64,000 nucleotides of DNA from Ruegeria faecimaris (GCF_900182615.1 NZ_FXTE01000003.1:124001-188000), one strand, 5' to 3'; positions 18,124 through 27,273 are shown, numbered from the stretch's first letter. Notes: generated by a model not told the origin, from the letters alone. A program made the numbers and translations.

Positions 18124-18933
18124 ATGAAAACGGTACTTCTGGCTGGTGGACTAGGCTCGCGTCTGGCCGAAGAAACGGTTTCCATTCCCAAGCCCATGGT
18201 TGAAGTGGGCGGGCGTCCGATCATCGCACGCGTGATGGATATCTACAGCCATTTCGGACATCGTGATTTTGTTGTGGCTGCCGGGTACAAAGCATTGCTG
18301 CTGAAGCAGTTCTTTGCCAATTATCACCTGATCGCCAACAATATATCGGTATCGTTGGACACTGGGGAATTGCAACTGGTCCCTTCTGCTCCGGGCGGGT
18401 GGAATGTGTCAGTGGTCGACACCGGTGCGCATACCATGACCAGTGGTCGTATCCGTCGGCTCAAGGATTGGCTGACTCCTGATGAGCCGTTCATGTGCAC
18501 CTATTCGGACGGCGTGGGAAATATCGACATCAATGCACTGATTGATTTCCACAAATCACACGGCAAGCTGGCGACCGTAACTGCGGTTCAGCCCCCGGCG
18601 CGGTTTGGTAACATCGAGCTCAAGGGCGACAGGGTTGACGCCTTCACAGAAAAGGTCCGCAATCGCGAAACCTGGATCAATGGCGGCTTCTTCGTCTTCG
18701 AGCCGGGCGTCTTGGACTATATGGTTGATGACAATGAGCCGCTGGAGCAGACCCCGCTGACCCAGATGGCCCGCGACGGAGAGCTGATGGCCTATCGCCA
18801 CGATGGGTTTTGGCATCCGATGGACACTCTGCGCGACAGGAATACGCTGGACGGTCTGTGCGAAGGTGAAACGCCGCCCTGGCTTAATTTCAACGAAGGT
18901 TCGGGCAAGAGCTACCCAGCTCTGGCGATATGA
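18124..18933 (+). CDS. rfbF: Glucose-1-phosphate cytidylyltransferase
   Basis: 269 residues, standard length. LLAGGLGSRLAEET with SIPKPMVEVGGRPI is the nucleotidyltransferase signature; YSDGVGNIDI contains the metal-binding Asp. WINGGFFVFEPGVLDYM and FWHPMDTLRDRNTLD are typical of RfbF/DdhA. It makes CDP-glucose from CTP and glucose-1-phosphate, the first step of CDP-6-deoxyhexose synthesis, and starts a five-gene sugar operon. SD AAGGAAGG upstream. Confidence 0.95.
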   Translation: MKTVLLAGGLGSRLAEETVSIPKPMVEVGGRPIIARVMDIYSHFGHRDFVVAAGYKALLLKQFFANYHLIANNISVSLDTGELQLVPSAPGGWNVSVVDTGAHTMTSGRIRRLKDWLTPDEPFMCTYSDGVGNIDINALIDFHKSHGKLATVTAVQPPARFGNIELKGDRVDAFTEKVRNRETWINGGFFVFEPGVLDYMVDDNEPLEQTPLTQMARDGELMAYRHDGFWHPMDTLRDRNTLDGLCEGETPPWLNFNEGSGKSYPALAI

Positions 18934-18941
18934 GGTGAACC

Positions 18942-20075
18942 GTGAGCGGGCAGGTTAATTCCCAGTTTGACGGCGTTTTTGCCGGCCGCCGTGTTCTTGT
19001 GACCGGGCATACCGGATTCAAGGGCGGGTGGATATGTGCCTGGCTGCGGCGTCTGGGTGCAGAGGTCACCGGCCTGTCACTGCCGGCCGAAAAGGGGCAC
19101 AGCTTCTTTGACGCCTGCGGTGTTGACGGGCTGACCGACAGCCGGATCGCGGATATCCGCGATCGTCAGGCGGTGCTGGATACGCTGTCAGGCGTGGACG
19201 CTGAAATCGTGTTCCACATGGCTGCACAGCCTTTGGTGCGCCGGTCTTACAGGGATCCTGCCGAAACCTTTGCGACCAATGTATCTGGAACGGCCCATGT
19301 TCTGGATGCCGCTTTGGGGATGCGCTCGTTGAAGGCGGTGGTCGTTGTCACCAGTGACAAATGTTACGACAACAAGGAATGGACCTGGGGCTATCGCGAA
19401 AACGATCCGATGGGCGGCAGGGACCCGTATAGCGCCTCGAAAGGCTGTACTGAGCTTGTGGCGCAATCTTATGGTCATTCCTTCTTTTCATCAGCGGATG
19501 GGCCGCAACTGGCAACAGTCCGGGCCGGGAATGTATTCGGCGGGGGCGACTGGGGCGAAGACCGGCTGATCCCCGACGTGATCCGCGCATCCGAGGCGGG
19601 CGAACCGGTGGTTATCCGCAACCCGCTCAGCGTGCGCCCCTGGCAGCATGTTCTTGAACCGCTGTCGGGCTATCTGGCCTTGGCCGCGCGAATGTATCGG
19701 GATGGGCAAAGCTTTGCTGGCGCCTGGAATTTTGGCCCTGATGTGTCGGGGACGGTGGATGTCCGGCAGTTGGCAACCTTGATGCAGGATGCCTGGGGCG
19801 ACGGGGCCCCGCAGTTTTCGATGGCGTCTGCTGAACAGACATCTGCCGCGCCGCATGAGGCAGGTATTCTTCGACTGGACAGCACTAAGGCGCAAACGGG
19901 ATTGGGTTGGCGTCCGCAACTGACATTGCCCGAAGCCGTTCGCCTGACAGTAGACTGGTACAAGGCCCATGCCGCCGGTGCGGAGATGGGTGGGATCACA
20001 AACAATCAGATCGGGTTCTACAGTGACCTGATGTCTTCACGGGATTTCGACCGGGCTCCGGTCGCCGCGCAATAG
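18942..20075 (+). CDS. rfbG: CDP-glucose 4,6-dehydratase
   Basis: 377 residues, GTG start nine bases after the rfbF stop. Extended SDR: VLVTGHTGFKGGWIC is the NAD-binding loop, TSDKCYDN the Thr/Asp/Lys region, and DPYSASKGCTEL the Tyr-x3-Lys catalytic pair. NPLSVRPWQHVLEPLSGYL is diagnostic of RfbG. It converts CDP-glucose to CDP-4-keto-6-deoxyglucose, the substrate for the next gene. Confidence 0.95.
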   Translation: MSGQVNSQFDGVFAGRRVLVTGHTGFKGGWICAWLRRLGAEVTGLSLPAEKGHSFFDACGVDGLTDSRIADIRDRQAVLDTLSGVDAEIVFHMAAQPLVRRSYRDPAETFATNVSGTAHVLDAALGMRSLKAVVVVTSDKCYDNKEWTWGYRENDPMGGRDPYSASKGCTELVAQSYGHSFFSSADGPQLATVRAGNVFGGGDWGEDRLIPDVIRASEAGEPVVIRNPLSVRPWQHVLEPLSGYLALAARMYRDGQSFAGAWNFGPDVSGTVDVRQLATLMQDAWGDGAPQFSMASAEQTSAAPHEAGILRLDSTKAQTGLGWRPQLTLPEAVRLTVDWYKAHAAGAEMGGITNNQIGFYSDLMSSRDFDRAPVAAQ

Positions 20076-20099
20076 CGAGTTATTGAGGAGAAAAGAATA

Positions 20100-21302
20100 A
20101 TGCGAGTGAATTACGGTCAAACCGTGCATGGCCAGGAAGAGATCGACGCGGTTGTCGAAGTTCTGAAAACGTCCACCCAGATGGGCCCCAAAGTGCGCGA
20201 GATGCAGGAAAAAGTGGCTGCTTTGTTTTCCAAACGCCACGGCATCATGGTGAACTCGGGGTCATCGGCGAACTATCTCGCGGTCGAGATTCTGGACTTG
20301 CCAAAGGGCAGCGAAGTTATCACTCCGGCCCTGACTTTTGCCACGACGGTTGCTCCGCTTGTCCGTCAGGGCCTGATCCCGACCTTTGTGGATGCCGCGG
20401 TCGGGACCTATAATATCGACGTAGACGCGATCGAACGCATGATTACGCCAAATACATCTGCCGTCATGATCCCGTCACTGATCGGAAACCTGCCAGATTG
20501 GCGCCGTATCCGCGAGCTGGCCGATGCGCATGGTCTGAAGGTAATTGAAGACAGCGCTGACACGCTGGGCGCAACCATCGACGGTACAAGCACGGGCGTC
20601 TATTCCGACGTCTCTACCACCAGCTTTTACGGCAGCCACGTCATCAATGGCGCCGGGAATGGCGGCATGTTGTGCGTGAATGACGAAGAGCTTGGCCGCA
20701 AGGCGCTTTTGCTGAGGTCCTGGGGGCGGTCGTCCTCGCTGTTTGTGGAATCCGAGGCCATCGAGAACCGGTTCAACGTCAAACTGGACGGGATCGAGTA
20801 TGATGCCAAATTTCTGTTCGAGGATCTTGGCTATAACGTTGAACCTTCGGAAATCAGCGCGGCATTCGGGTTGGTGCAGCTGAGCAAACTGGACAACAAC
20901 ATCCGCGTGCGCGAAGAGGCCTTCGCTGCTCATCGCGCCTTTTTTGCCCGCTATGAAGACTGGTTCATCCTGCCTGAACAACTGCCGAACTCGCGCACCG
21001 GGTGGCTGGCCTTCCCGCTGACATTGCGCGAAGGTGCCCCATTCACGCGGCGCGAGATGCAGATATTCCTTGAGACTTCAGACATTCAAACTCGGCCTGT
21101 CTTTACCGGAAACATTCTGCGTCAGCCTGCCATGAAGCAAGTAGAATACCGAGCAGATCCCGCGGGCTATCCCAATTCCGATGCGGTTATGCGCGGGGGT
21201 ATCCTGCTGGCTTGTCACCATGGTCTGATACAAGCGCAAATCGATTATATGCATGCAAAATTTGAAGAATTTGCATTGAAATTCCAAGGAGCACTGGTCT
21301 GA
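20100..21302 (+). CDS. RfbH-like PMP-dependent 3-dehydratase lacking Fe-S cysteines
   Basis: 400 residues, DegT fold. The Schiff-base lysine is replaced by His180 in SFYGSHVINGAGNGGM, the hallmark of sugar 3-dehydratases (E1/RfbH and ColD). E1 also needs four cysteines for a [2Fe-2S] cluster. Here only Cys192 and Cys372 exist, and the stretch aligned with the E1 cysteine cluster reads RSWGRSSSLFVESE. No E3 reductase gene is present. It probably works like ColD: dehydration at C3 with glutamate regenerating PMP, giving a CDP-4-keto-3,6-dideoxy sugar. SD TGAGGAG upstream. Annotation pipelines would likely call it RfbH. Confidence 0.85.
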   Translation: MRVNYGQTVHGQEEIDAVVEVLKTSTQMGPKVREMQEKVAALFSKRHGIMVNSGSSANYLAVEILDLPKGSEVITPALTFATTVAPLVRQGLIPTFVDAAVGTYNIDVDAIERMITPNTSAVMIPSLIGNLPDWRRIRELADAHGLKVIEDSADTLGATIDGTSTGVYSDVSTTSFYGSHVINGAGNGGMLCVNDEELGRKALLLRSWGRSSSLFVESEAIENRFNVKLDGIEYDAKFLFEDLGYNVEPSEISAAFGLVQLSKLDNNIRVREEAFAAHRAFFARYEDWFILPEQLPNSRTGWLAFPLTLREGAPFTRREMQIFLETSDIQTRPVFTGNILRQPAMKQVEYRADPAGYPNSDAVMRGGILLACHHGLIQAQIDYMHAKFEEFALKFQGALV

Positions 21303-22546
21303 TGAACGATCAAAGCATCAATACGTCTGTTCGCACGACCTGCCGTACCTGCCGGTCTACCAACCTTATGCTTGTGCTGCCGATGGGCGATCACCCGCCC
21401 GCCAATATGTTCGCACGGCCCGAGCAAAAGGATGTTCCGCAACCGGCTTTCCCGCTGAATACTCAGGCCTGTTTGGATTGTGGCTTGATCCAGGTTGCAG
21501 ATCAGGTGCCTGCTGATTTCTTTACGGACTATCTTTATGTCCCGTCCGGTGCGGCAACAATGCACACGCATTTCGCCGAACTCGCCTCGGTCGCGGTAGA
21601 GCGTGCGCAAGGTGGGTTGATCATTGATATCGGTTGTAATGACGGGCTGATGCTGTCCCATGCCAACGATCAGGGCGGGCGCACATTGGGCATCGACCCG
21701 GCGGCCAACCTTGCCAAGATTGCCGGCGAACGGGGCGTTCGGGTCCATGTGGACTTTTTCAACCGCGCCACTGCGCAGCAGATTCGTGAAACCGAAGGGC
21801 CGGCCAGCGTCATCACGACGACCAATACCTTCAACCATATAGACGATCTGCACGGCTTTACCGAAGGTGTTCTGGACCTCTTGACAGATGACGGCGTCTT
21901 CATCATCGAAGTGCCTTGGGGCAAGATGATCCTCGAGACCAACGAGTTCGACAATGTCTATCACGAACATGTCTCTGAACTGAGCCTTCTGTCCGTCGTC
22001 AAGCTGGGCCAGTCCGTTGGGCTCGATGTAGTGGATGTCACAAAACTGCCGGTTCATGGCGGTTCGATGCGCGTGTTCATGCAACCCGCCGCGCTGAACA
22101 AAACCCCGGCGCCGATTGTTGCTGATATGCTGGCTGACGAAGATGCCGCGGGCATGACCAACAAAGAGGCATACGAAGCATTTGCCGAGCGTGTTCACGC
22201 GATGCAGGAAAGCCTTGTTTCCATGCTGGCCGACCTCAAGGCATCGGGTAAAACGATCGCTGGCTACGGCGCGCCCGCCAAGGGCAACACGTTGCTGAAC
22301 TATTTTGATATCGGCACGGAAACGCTGGATTTTCTGGTTGATCGGAACACGTTAAAGCAGGGCCTGTATTCGCCCGGTAAGCTTATTCCTGTTCTGGCAC
22401 CCGAAGCGGTCATGGAACGCAAACCTGATTACCTGCTGGTTTTGGCTTGGAATTTCTTTGATGAAATCCGCGAGCAGATGGCTGATTTCGAAGCCGCTGG
22501 CGGCAAGTTCATCGTGCCTTTGCCAATGCCAGTAGTTATTCCCTGA
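21302..22546 (+). CDS. Sugar C-methyltransferase, SAM-dependent (TylCIII/NovU-like)
   Basis: 414 residues with the three-part build of NDP-sugar C-methyltransferases. The N-terminal zinc site has Cys pairs in CRTCRST and CLDCGLI. The SAM-binding core has LIIDIGCNDGLML (about residue 107), and the C-terminal domain has TIAGYGAPAKGNTLLNYF. Relatives methylate C3 (or C5) of NDP-4-keto-6-deoxy sugars. The start overlaps the preceding stop by one base (TGATG), tightly coupling it to the 3-dehydratase, so the product is probably a branched CDP-dideoxy sugar. Confidence 0.88.
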   Translation: MNDQSINTSVRTTCRTCRSTNLMLVLPMGDHPPANMFARPEQKDVPQPAFPLNTQACLDCGLIQVADQVPADFFTDYLYVPSGAATMHTHFAELASVAVERAQGGLIIDIGCNDGLMLSHANDQGGRTLGIDPAANLAKIAGERGVRVHVDFFNRATAQQIRETEGPASVITTTNTFNHIDDLHGFTEGVLDLLTDDGVFIIEVPWGKMILETNEFDNVYHEHVSELSLLSVVKLGQSVGLDVVDVTKLPVHGGSMRVFMQPAALNKTPAPIVADMLADEDAAGMTNKEAYEAFAERVHAMQESLVSMLADLKASGKTIAGYGAPAKGNTLLNYFDIGTETLDFLVDRNTLKQGLYSPGKLIPVLAPEAVMERKPDYLLVLAWNFFDEIREQMADFEAAGGKFIVPLPMPVVIP

Positions 22547-22556
22547 AGGGAAAACA

Positions 22557-23504
22557 ATGACGCGCGTACTGATCACCGGAGCCAGCGGATTCATCGGCTC
22601 TCATCTGGCTCGGGCCTGTTTGGTCCGGGGCGATGAGGTCGCTGTGCTTACGCGGCCGGGTTCCTCTCTGGACCGTTTGCAAGGTGCTTCGGGAATCCGC
22701 GTTTTCACTGATGGTTATTCGGATGTTGCCGCGATCAAACGCGTCGCGAATGCGTTCCGACCCCAGGTAGTTCTGCACACCGCCGCGCAGACAAAATTTG
22801 CCGAGACTGATGACCTGGCAGATCTGAATGCCAGTATTTTGCAAAATCTCTCGACGCTGGTTGCGATCCTGTCCGCTTTGGCCATCTGTGATCAGCCGCC
22901 CGATGCGTTTGTGCGCACCGGATCCATTGCGGAATATGGTGATATCAAGCTGCCCTATGTCGAAACTTCGCGAGAGAACCCGCGAAATTCCTATGGCGCC
23001 TCTCTGGTGGCCGGAACGCAATATATTGAAATGGCTCAGCCCCGGCTGCCGTTCAAGGCTGTTACGGCTCGGTTGGCGCTGACCTATGGTCCCGGACAGT
23101 CAGAAGATTTCTTCATACCCCATGCCATTGGCCGCCTGTTGCGGAAAGCCCCGGTTTTCCTTCATCGTCCACATGATCGGCGTGATCTGATACATATTGA
23201 CGACATAGTCGAAGCGCTGCTTCTGATTGCTGACGCGCCGGACAAGGCGGGGTCGGTCATTAATGTTGTCACCGGCGATGCTCCGGATATGGCCGCGGTC
23301 GCAAGAGAGTTGCAGGTGTTGACCGGAGCAGCTCCGGATATGGTTTCCTCTGCGCCGCCGAAGTATGACCCGATATTGTTGGTTTCGGATCCTTCACAGA
23401 TGGCGGAACGTTATGGCTGGTCGGCAAAAATCGCTTTGCGTGAAGGCCTTGAAAGGACGGTTCAATGGACAAAACAGTCACAACAAGCGGAGATGAACGC
23501 GTGA
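22557..23504 (+). CDS. NAD(P)-dependent epimerase/reductase with atypical catalytic motif
   Basis: 315 residues, extended SDR. VLITGASGFIGSHLARA is the Rossmann loop and RTGSIAEYG supplies the Ser/Thr region. The catalytic tyrosine is Tyr146 in NSYGASLVAGTQY, but the lysine expected four residues later is Leu150 (codon CTG at 23004-23006). By position it should reduce the C4 ketone of the CDP sugar made upstream. The missing Lys means either a variant mechanism or a non-redox role. The stop overlaps the next GTG. Confidence 0.8.
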   Translation: MTRVLITGASGFIGSHLARACLVRGDEVAVLTRPGSSLDRLQGASGIRVFTDGYSDVAAIKRVANAFRPQVVLHTAAQTKFAETDDLADLNASILQNLSTLVAILSALAICDQPPDAFVRTGSIAEYGDIKLPYVETSRENPRNSYGASLVAGTQYIEMAQPRLPFKAVTARLALTYGPGQSEDFFIPHAIGRLLRKAPVFLHRPHDRRDLIHIDDIVEALLLIADAPDKAGSVINVVTGDAPDMAAVARELQVLTGAAPDMVSSAPPKYDPILLVSDPSQMAERYGWSAKIALREGLERTVQWTKQSQQAEMNA

Positions 23505-24484
23505 CTTTGGTTTCAATCCTGATCCCCGCTTTGAACGAAGAAGATAACGTTCGCACGGCCTATGAACGTGTGACCAAAGTGTTTGACGATCTGCCCTCTT
23601 ATGAGCCCGAGATCATTTTCACTGACAACCATTCCACGGATCGTACATTTGAAATCCTGTCGGATATTGCTGCTGCTGATCCCCGTGTCCGGGTTATCCG
23701 GTTTGCCCGCAATATGGGATATCAGTCATCAGTTCTGACGGCCTATCGATCCGCAAACGGGGCCTGTTCGATCCAACTGGATTGCGACATGCAGGACCCG
23801 CCCGAGCTGATCCCGCAGATGCTGGATACCTGGCGGCAGGGATATCACGTGGTTTACGGCATTCGCCGTAGCCTGCCGGACGGACCCATCGTCGCTGCCG
23901 CGCGGCGCGGCTTTTATGCGTTGATCGACATGATCAGCAATGATGATTTGCCGAGAAATGCGGGCGAGTTTCGGCTGACTGACCGGCGTATTCTGGACGA
24001 GCTGCGCCGGGTCGATGATCGCTCTCCTTATGTTCGCGGGTTAATCAGTGGGATGGGTTTCCGCCAGATCGGCTTTGAATATGATCGCAATGCGCGCACC
24101 GCTGGCGAGTCGAAATTTCCGTTTCGGGCCATGCTGTCGCTTGCTGTCGACGGGTTGATCAACCACTCGCTTCTGCCCTTGCGCCTTGCCTCGATGATCA
24201 GTCTGACGGTTGGCACAGGGACGTTTTTGCTGATGATCGGATATGTGATCGGCAAGCTGTTCTTTGGCCAGAACTGGCCGGGCGGTTTTGCCACGACCAC
24301 CATCCTGTTGCTGCTGTCGATGACCTTGAATGCGATGTTCCTGGGAATAATGGGCGAATATATTGGGCGGATTTTCCTGCAGTCCAAAGACTTGAACCGA
24401 CCCATTGTCGAACAAGAGTTGAACCGTCCGGAAACTCTGGATCTGGTACAGCAAGCTGATCGTGTAAAAAGCGCCGCTGAGTGA
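23501..24484 (+). CDS. GT2 family glycosyltransferase, GtrB/DPM1-like
   Basis: About 327 residues. The GT-A domain has SILIPALNEEDNV, TDNHSTDRT and the DxD-type QLDCDMQDPPELI. Two C-terminal membrane helices (about 220-250 and 260-290) are the layout of GtrB polyprenyl-phosphate sugar synthases. GTG at 23501 overlaps the upstream TGA (GTGA) and has GGAG eight bases before it; an ATG at 23465 would overlap the previous gene by 40 bases. It probably loads a sugar, possibly the CDP-derived one, on undecaprenyl phosphate for GtrA to flip. Confidence 0.85.
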   Translation: MTLVSILIPALNEEDNVRTAYERVTKVFDDLPSYEPEIIFTDNHSTDRTFEILSDIAAADPRVRVIRFARNMGYQSSVLTAYRSANGACSIQLDCDMQDPPELIPQMLDTWRQGYHVVYGIRRSLPDGPIVAAARRGFYALIDMISNDDLPRNAGEFRLTDRRILDELRRVDDRSPYVRGLISGMGFRQIGFEYDRNARTAGESKFPFRAMLSLAVDGLINHSLLPLRLASMISLTVGTGTFLLMIGYVIGKLFFGQNWPGGFATTTILLLLSMTLNAMFLGIMGEYIGRIFLQSKDLNRPIVEQELNRPETLDLVQQADRVKSAAE

Positions 24485-24487
24485 AAA

Positions 24488-25606
24488 ATGAAACTATTAT
24501 TGGTGCAAGCTGGGTTCGGAGCAGGCGGTGCGGAAAAGATAGCCGCAATGATCGCCGCGCATCGGATCTCGGCCGGGGACGAGGTTCACGTCGCCGGGAT
24601 GGCGACAGAGGATTCTGGTTCCTACTTCGCCTATCCTGAGTGCGCGCATTTGCACATGATTCAGCCGCTAAAGATTTCGCGGCGACTGACGCAGGCACGG
24701 CGCTACTTGCATATTCGCAAGGTCATCCGGGCTGTGCGTCCCGATCTGATCATCTCGTTTCTGACCAAGGTGAATGTGCTGACCATGTTGGCCGCGCGTG
24801 GAACCGGGGTGCCGGTTGTAATTTCCGAGCGGAACAATCCACTGGTCCAAAGCGGAAATCCCATGTGGCTGAAAGCGGTGAACAGGCTTGCGCGGGGGGC
24901 GTCCGGAATTGTCATGCAGACCGAACGTGCGCGTTTGGATTTGCCTGCGGACCTGATCCCAAAGGCCAGTGTAATCCCCAATCCATGTGCTCCGCTGGGG
25001 GGGATCCACATCGGGTCCGGACAGACCCGGCTTGTGGCTGTCGGGCGTTTGGATCGTCAAAAGGGGTTCGATATGCTGCTGCGGGCAATGCCCGAAGTGC
25101 TGCGCGACAACCCAGACATCCGGTTGACGATCTTTGGCGAGGGCCCAGAGCGCGACGCGTTGGAACAGCAGATCTCTGCTGCGAATTTATCGGATGTAGT
25201 ATCATTGCCCGGCGCCAGCCCAAAACCCGGAGACTGGATGCAAGACGCGGATATTCTTGTATTCCCGTCTCGCTTTGAAGGGTTCCCGAATGTAGTTGCC
25301 GAGGCCACGGTCACAGGTCTGCCGGTCATATCGTTCGATTGCGCCTATGGGCCACGGGAATTGATCCGCGACAGGGAAAACGGATTGCTTGTTCCGGCCG
25401 AGGATGTTGCCGGTCTGACCAAGGCGATTTTCAGCCTGTCAAAGGATGATGCCTTACTGCATAAAATGCGTCAGAATGCGCGCCATAACAGGGAATGGCT
25501 GGAACCGCAGCACGTCCTGTCGGACTGGGATTCTTTGATTGCCAATGTGCAAATCGGAGTTGCTGCCAAAGCCGGCACGGCTAAAGGTCTGACAGAACTT
25601 CTGTAA
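24488..25606 (+). CDS. GT4 family glycosyltransferase
   Basis: 372 residues, GT-B fold. KLLLVQAGFGAGGAEKIAA is the N-terminal loop. TRLVAVGRLDRQKGFDML opens the donor domain and RFEGFPNVVAEATVTGLPVIS carries E-x7-E. It resembles the group annotated as GalNAc/Gal transferases in capsule loci, but the donor is not certain. It ends in a 26-bp tail-to-tail overlap with the HAD gene. Confidence 0.87.
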   Translation: MKLLLVQAGFGAGGAEKIAAMIAAHRISAGDEVHVAGMATEDSGSYFAYPECAHLHMIQPLKISRRLTQARRYLHIRKVIRAVRPDLIISFLTKVNVLTMLAARGTGVPVVISERNNPLVQSGNPMWLKAVNRLARGASGIVMQTERARLDLPADLIPKASVIPNPCAPLGGIHIGSGQTRLVAVGRLDRQKGFDMLLRAMPEVLRDNPDIRLTIFGEGPERDALEQQISAANLSDVVSLPGASPKPGDWMQDADILVFPSRFEGFPNVVAEATVTGLPVISFDCAYGPRELIRDRENGLLVPAEDVAGLTKAIFSLSKDDALLHKMRQNARHNREWLEPQHVLSDWDSLIANVQIGVAAKAGTAKGLTELL

Positions 25607-26237
25607 GCTGGTCTAAGCTGGTGACCGTGGCATATGCGGTATGCTGGGTACTGGGTGGAATAGGATCATGAACCGCTCCGGGCCGGAGGATTTGAACCGT
25701 CCGCCAGCCTCGGGCATTCGGGGTGATAAAATCCTTGGCCGGATTGTCCGCGACATAGACCATTCTGCGCGGGTTTTGCGCGGCCAATTCCATCTCTTCA
25801 TAGGCGCGGGGATGCGGTTTCCCGTAGCCATCCGGCCAGGCGCCGGTCGGGCGGATATGCGCAATAAAGCGGTCCAGATCCAGCGCGGCGATCTTGTTGC
25901 GCTGCATCTTTTCGGGCCCGTCGGTGATCAACCCCATCGGCTGATCTGCGTTTGTCAAAAACCGCTCGGCGTCTTCGCACAGCGAAATGAGGGGCGGGTG
26001 TGATCGGTATTTGCTGATCAGGTCCTGTATGAAAGAATCGGTCGCATCAAGGCCGGTCTGCGCGCAAGCCACATTGAATATGCGTCGTCTTTCCCCCTCA
26101 TTGTACGCGGCCTGACACCGTTGTCCGAACCCTTCAGTGCCGGTTTTTTCGTGGACCCAACCGTTCAGCCAGTTATAGCCGCTAAAGGCAAAATCTCGCT
26201 CCAGATACAGGGTGTCGTCCAGATCAAATACCAGCAT
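25581..26237 (-). CDS. HAD-superfamily phosphatase
   Basis: 218 residues. MLVFDLDDTLYLERDF holds the catalytic DxD of HAD motif I (Asp5, Asp7). MGLITDGPEKMQRNKI is motif II (Thr), GKPHPRAYEEM motif III (Lys) and MVYVADNPAKDFITPNARG motif IV (Asp). It probably dephosphorylates a small metabolite. Its ATG shares one base with the stop of the ATP-grasp gene upstream, so the pair acts together. Substrate unknown. Confidence 0.85.
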   Translation of the reverse strand: MLVFDLDDTLYLERDFAFSGYNWLNGWVHEKTGTEGFGQRCQAAYNEGERRRIFNVACAQTGLDATDSFIQDLISKYRSHPPLISLCEDAERFLTNADQPMGLITDGPEKMQRNKIAALDLDRFIAHIRPTGAWPDGYGKPHPRAYEEMELAAQNPRRMVYVADNPAKDFITPNARGWRTVQILRPGAVHDPIPPSTQHTAYATVTSLDQLTEVLSDL

Positions 26238-27208
26238 CAGCCCTGATACACCGCACTGTCATATCGCATCATTTTCACACCATCGCGCCAGTTGTTATTG
26301 GCGGTTGACGGTAATTCGGCAACCTCTTCCAAAAGCCACTGTGCGAACTGTGCGCCCGCATGATCGGCCAGAGGGTAGCCACCCCCGAAACGCGCATTGA
26401 TCTCAAGCACTGCGGGGCCATGTTCTGGGTCATCGATGATCTGAAAACAGGCGACACCGCGCAGATCGGGCAGGGCCTGTGCAATGCCTTCGGCGATGGT
26501 TTGCAGATCATTGCGTCGCCTGGTTTCACCCTTTTCAACCTCACCGGCGCGAATTTGAATGCGCAGATGCGGGATCACAGTGCAGAGCTGACCCGAGGCA
26601 TCTACAAACATGTTGATTGTGTATTCCGGTCCGTTCAGCTTGTCCTGAAAGATCATCGGTTCGGGGAATTCAGAGGGGACATCAGCGAGGGTTTCGAATA
26701 CATCCAGCCCCCGGCTTGCACTGCCGCCACTTGGCTTTGCAAAGATGGGCCAACTGATGTCCTGTGGCCGCTCTAGCAATTCCTGATGATCCAATGTGCG
26801 CGGAACAGGAACCCCGGCTTCGGACAGTTTCTGGATTGTCAGGCGCTTGTCCCGGACAACCTCAATCACGTTCACCGGCGAGACATGGACTCGCGCGCCC
26901 AGATTGGCAAAGGCGGGCGCGGCCTGTGCCAGGGGCATCAGTTCCGGGTCGATTGTGGGGATCACCAAGCTGACTCCGTGTTGACGCACAATCTCGAGGA
27001 TCGAGGTTGCATAGTCGGGGCTGTCACATCGCGGCACGGCGGCGGCGTGATCGGCAAGCGCGCAAGCCGCGCTTTCATCTGGGTTCAGGTCGCAGGCGAT
27101 GATGGTCAGGTCAACATCCAGACGTTCCGCAGCCGCCCTGAAGCATTGCAGCAGGCCAACACGGCGACCCGCCGACGTAATCAGGATTGCCAGACATTTT
27201 CGCGCCAT
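26237..27208 (-). CDS. ATP-grasp domain protein
   Basis: 323 residues with the layout of carbamoyl-phosphate-synthase-like ATP-grasp enzymes. It has an N-terminal Rossmann-like preATP domain (LITSAGRRVGLLQCF), the ATP-grasp lysine region WPIFAKPSGGSASRGL, and metal-binding CFQIIDDPEHGPAVLEINARFGG written here as ending in the Glu-Ile-Asn-x-Arg motif. These enzymes form amide or thioester bonds through an acyl-phosphate. Paired with a HAD phosphatase at the end of a polysaccharide locus, it may add an amino acid or similar group to a sugar; this is inference. Confidence 0.83.
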   Translation of the reverse strand: MARKCLAILITSAGRRVGLLQCFRAAAERLDVDLTIIACDLNPDESAACALADHAAAVPRCDSPDYATSILEIVRQHGVSLVIPTIDPELMPLAQAAPAFANLGARVHVSPVNVIEVVRDKRLTIQKLSEAGVPVPRTLDHQELLERPQDISWPIFAKPSGGSASRGLDVFETLADVPSEFPEPMIFQDKLNGPEYTINMFVDASGQLCTVIPHLRIQIRAGEVEKGETRRRNDLQTIAEGIAQALPDLRGVACFQIIDDPEHGPAVLEINARFGGGYPLADHAGAQFAQWLLEEVAELPSTANNNWRDGVKMMRYDSAVYQG

Positions 27209-27252
27209 CGAAAACTCACCAATTCATAAACAATTATACGTGCTTAACCTAG

Positions 27253-27273
27253 CACAGGGTGTCTTGCCCTGTG
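27253..27273. other. Small hairpin between dnaE2 and the ATP-grasp gene
   Basis: Perfect 7-bp stem CACAGGG/CCCTGTG with a seven-base loop in the 155-bp gap after dnaE2. No T-run follows, so it is only a weak candidate terminator for the imuB-dnaE2 transcript. Confidence 0.3.
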
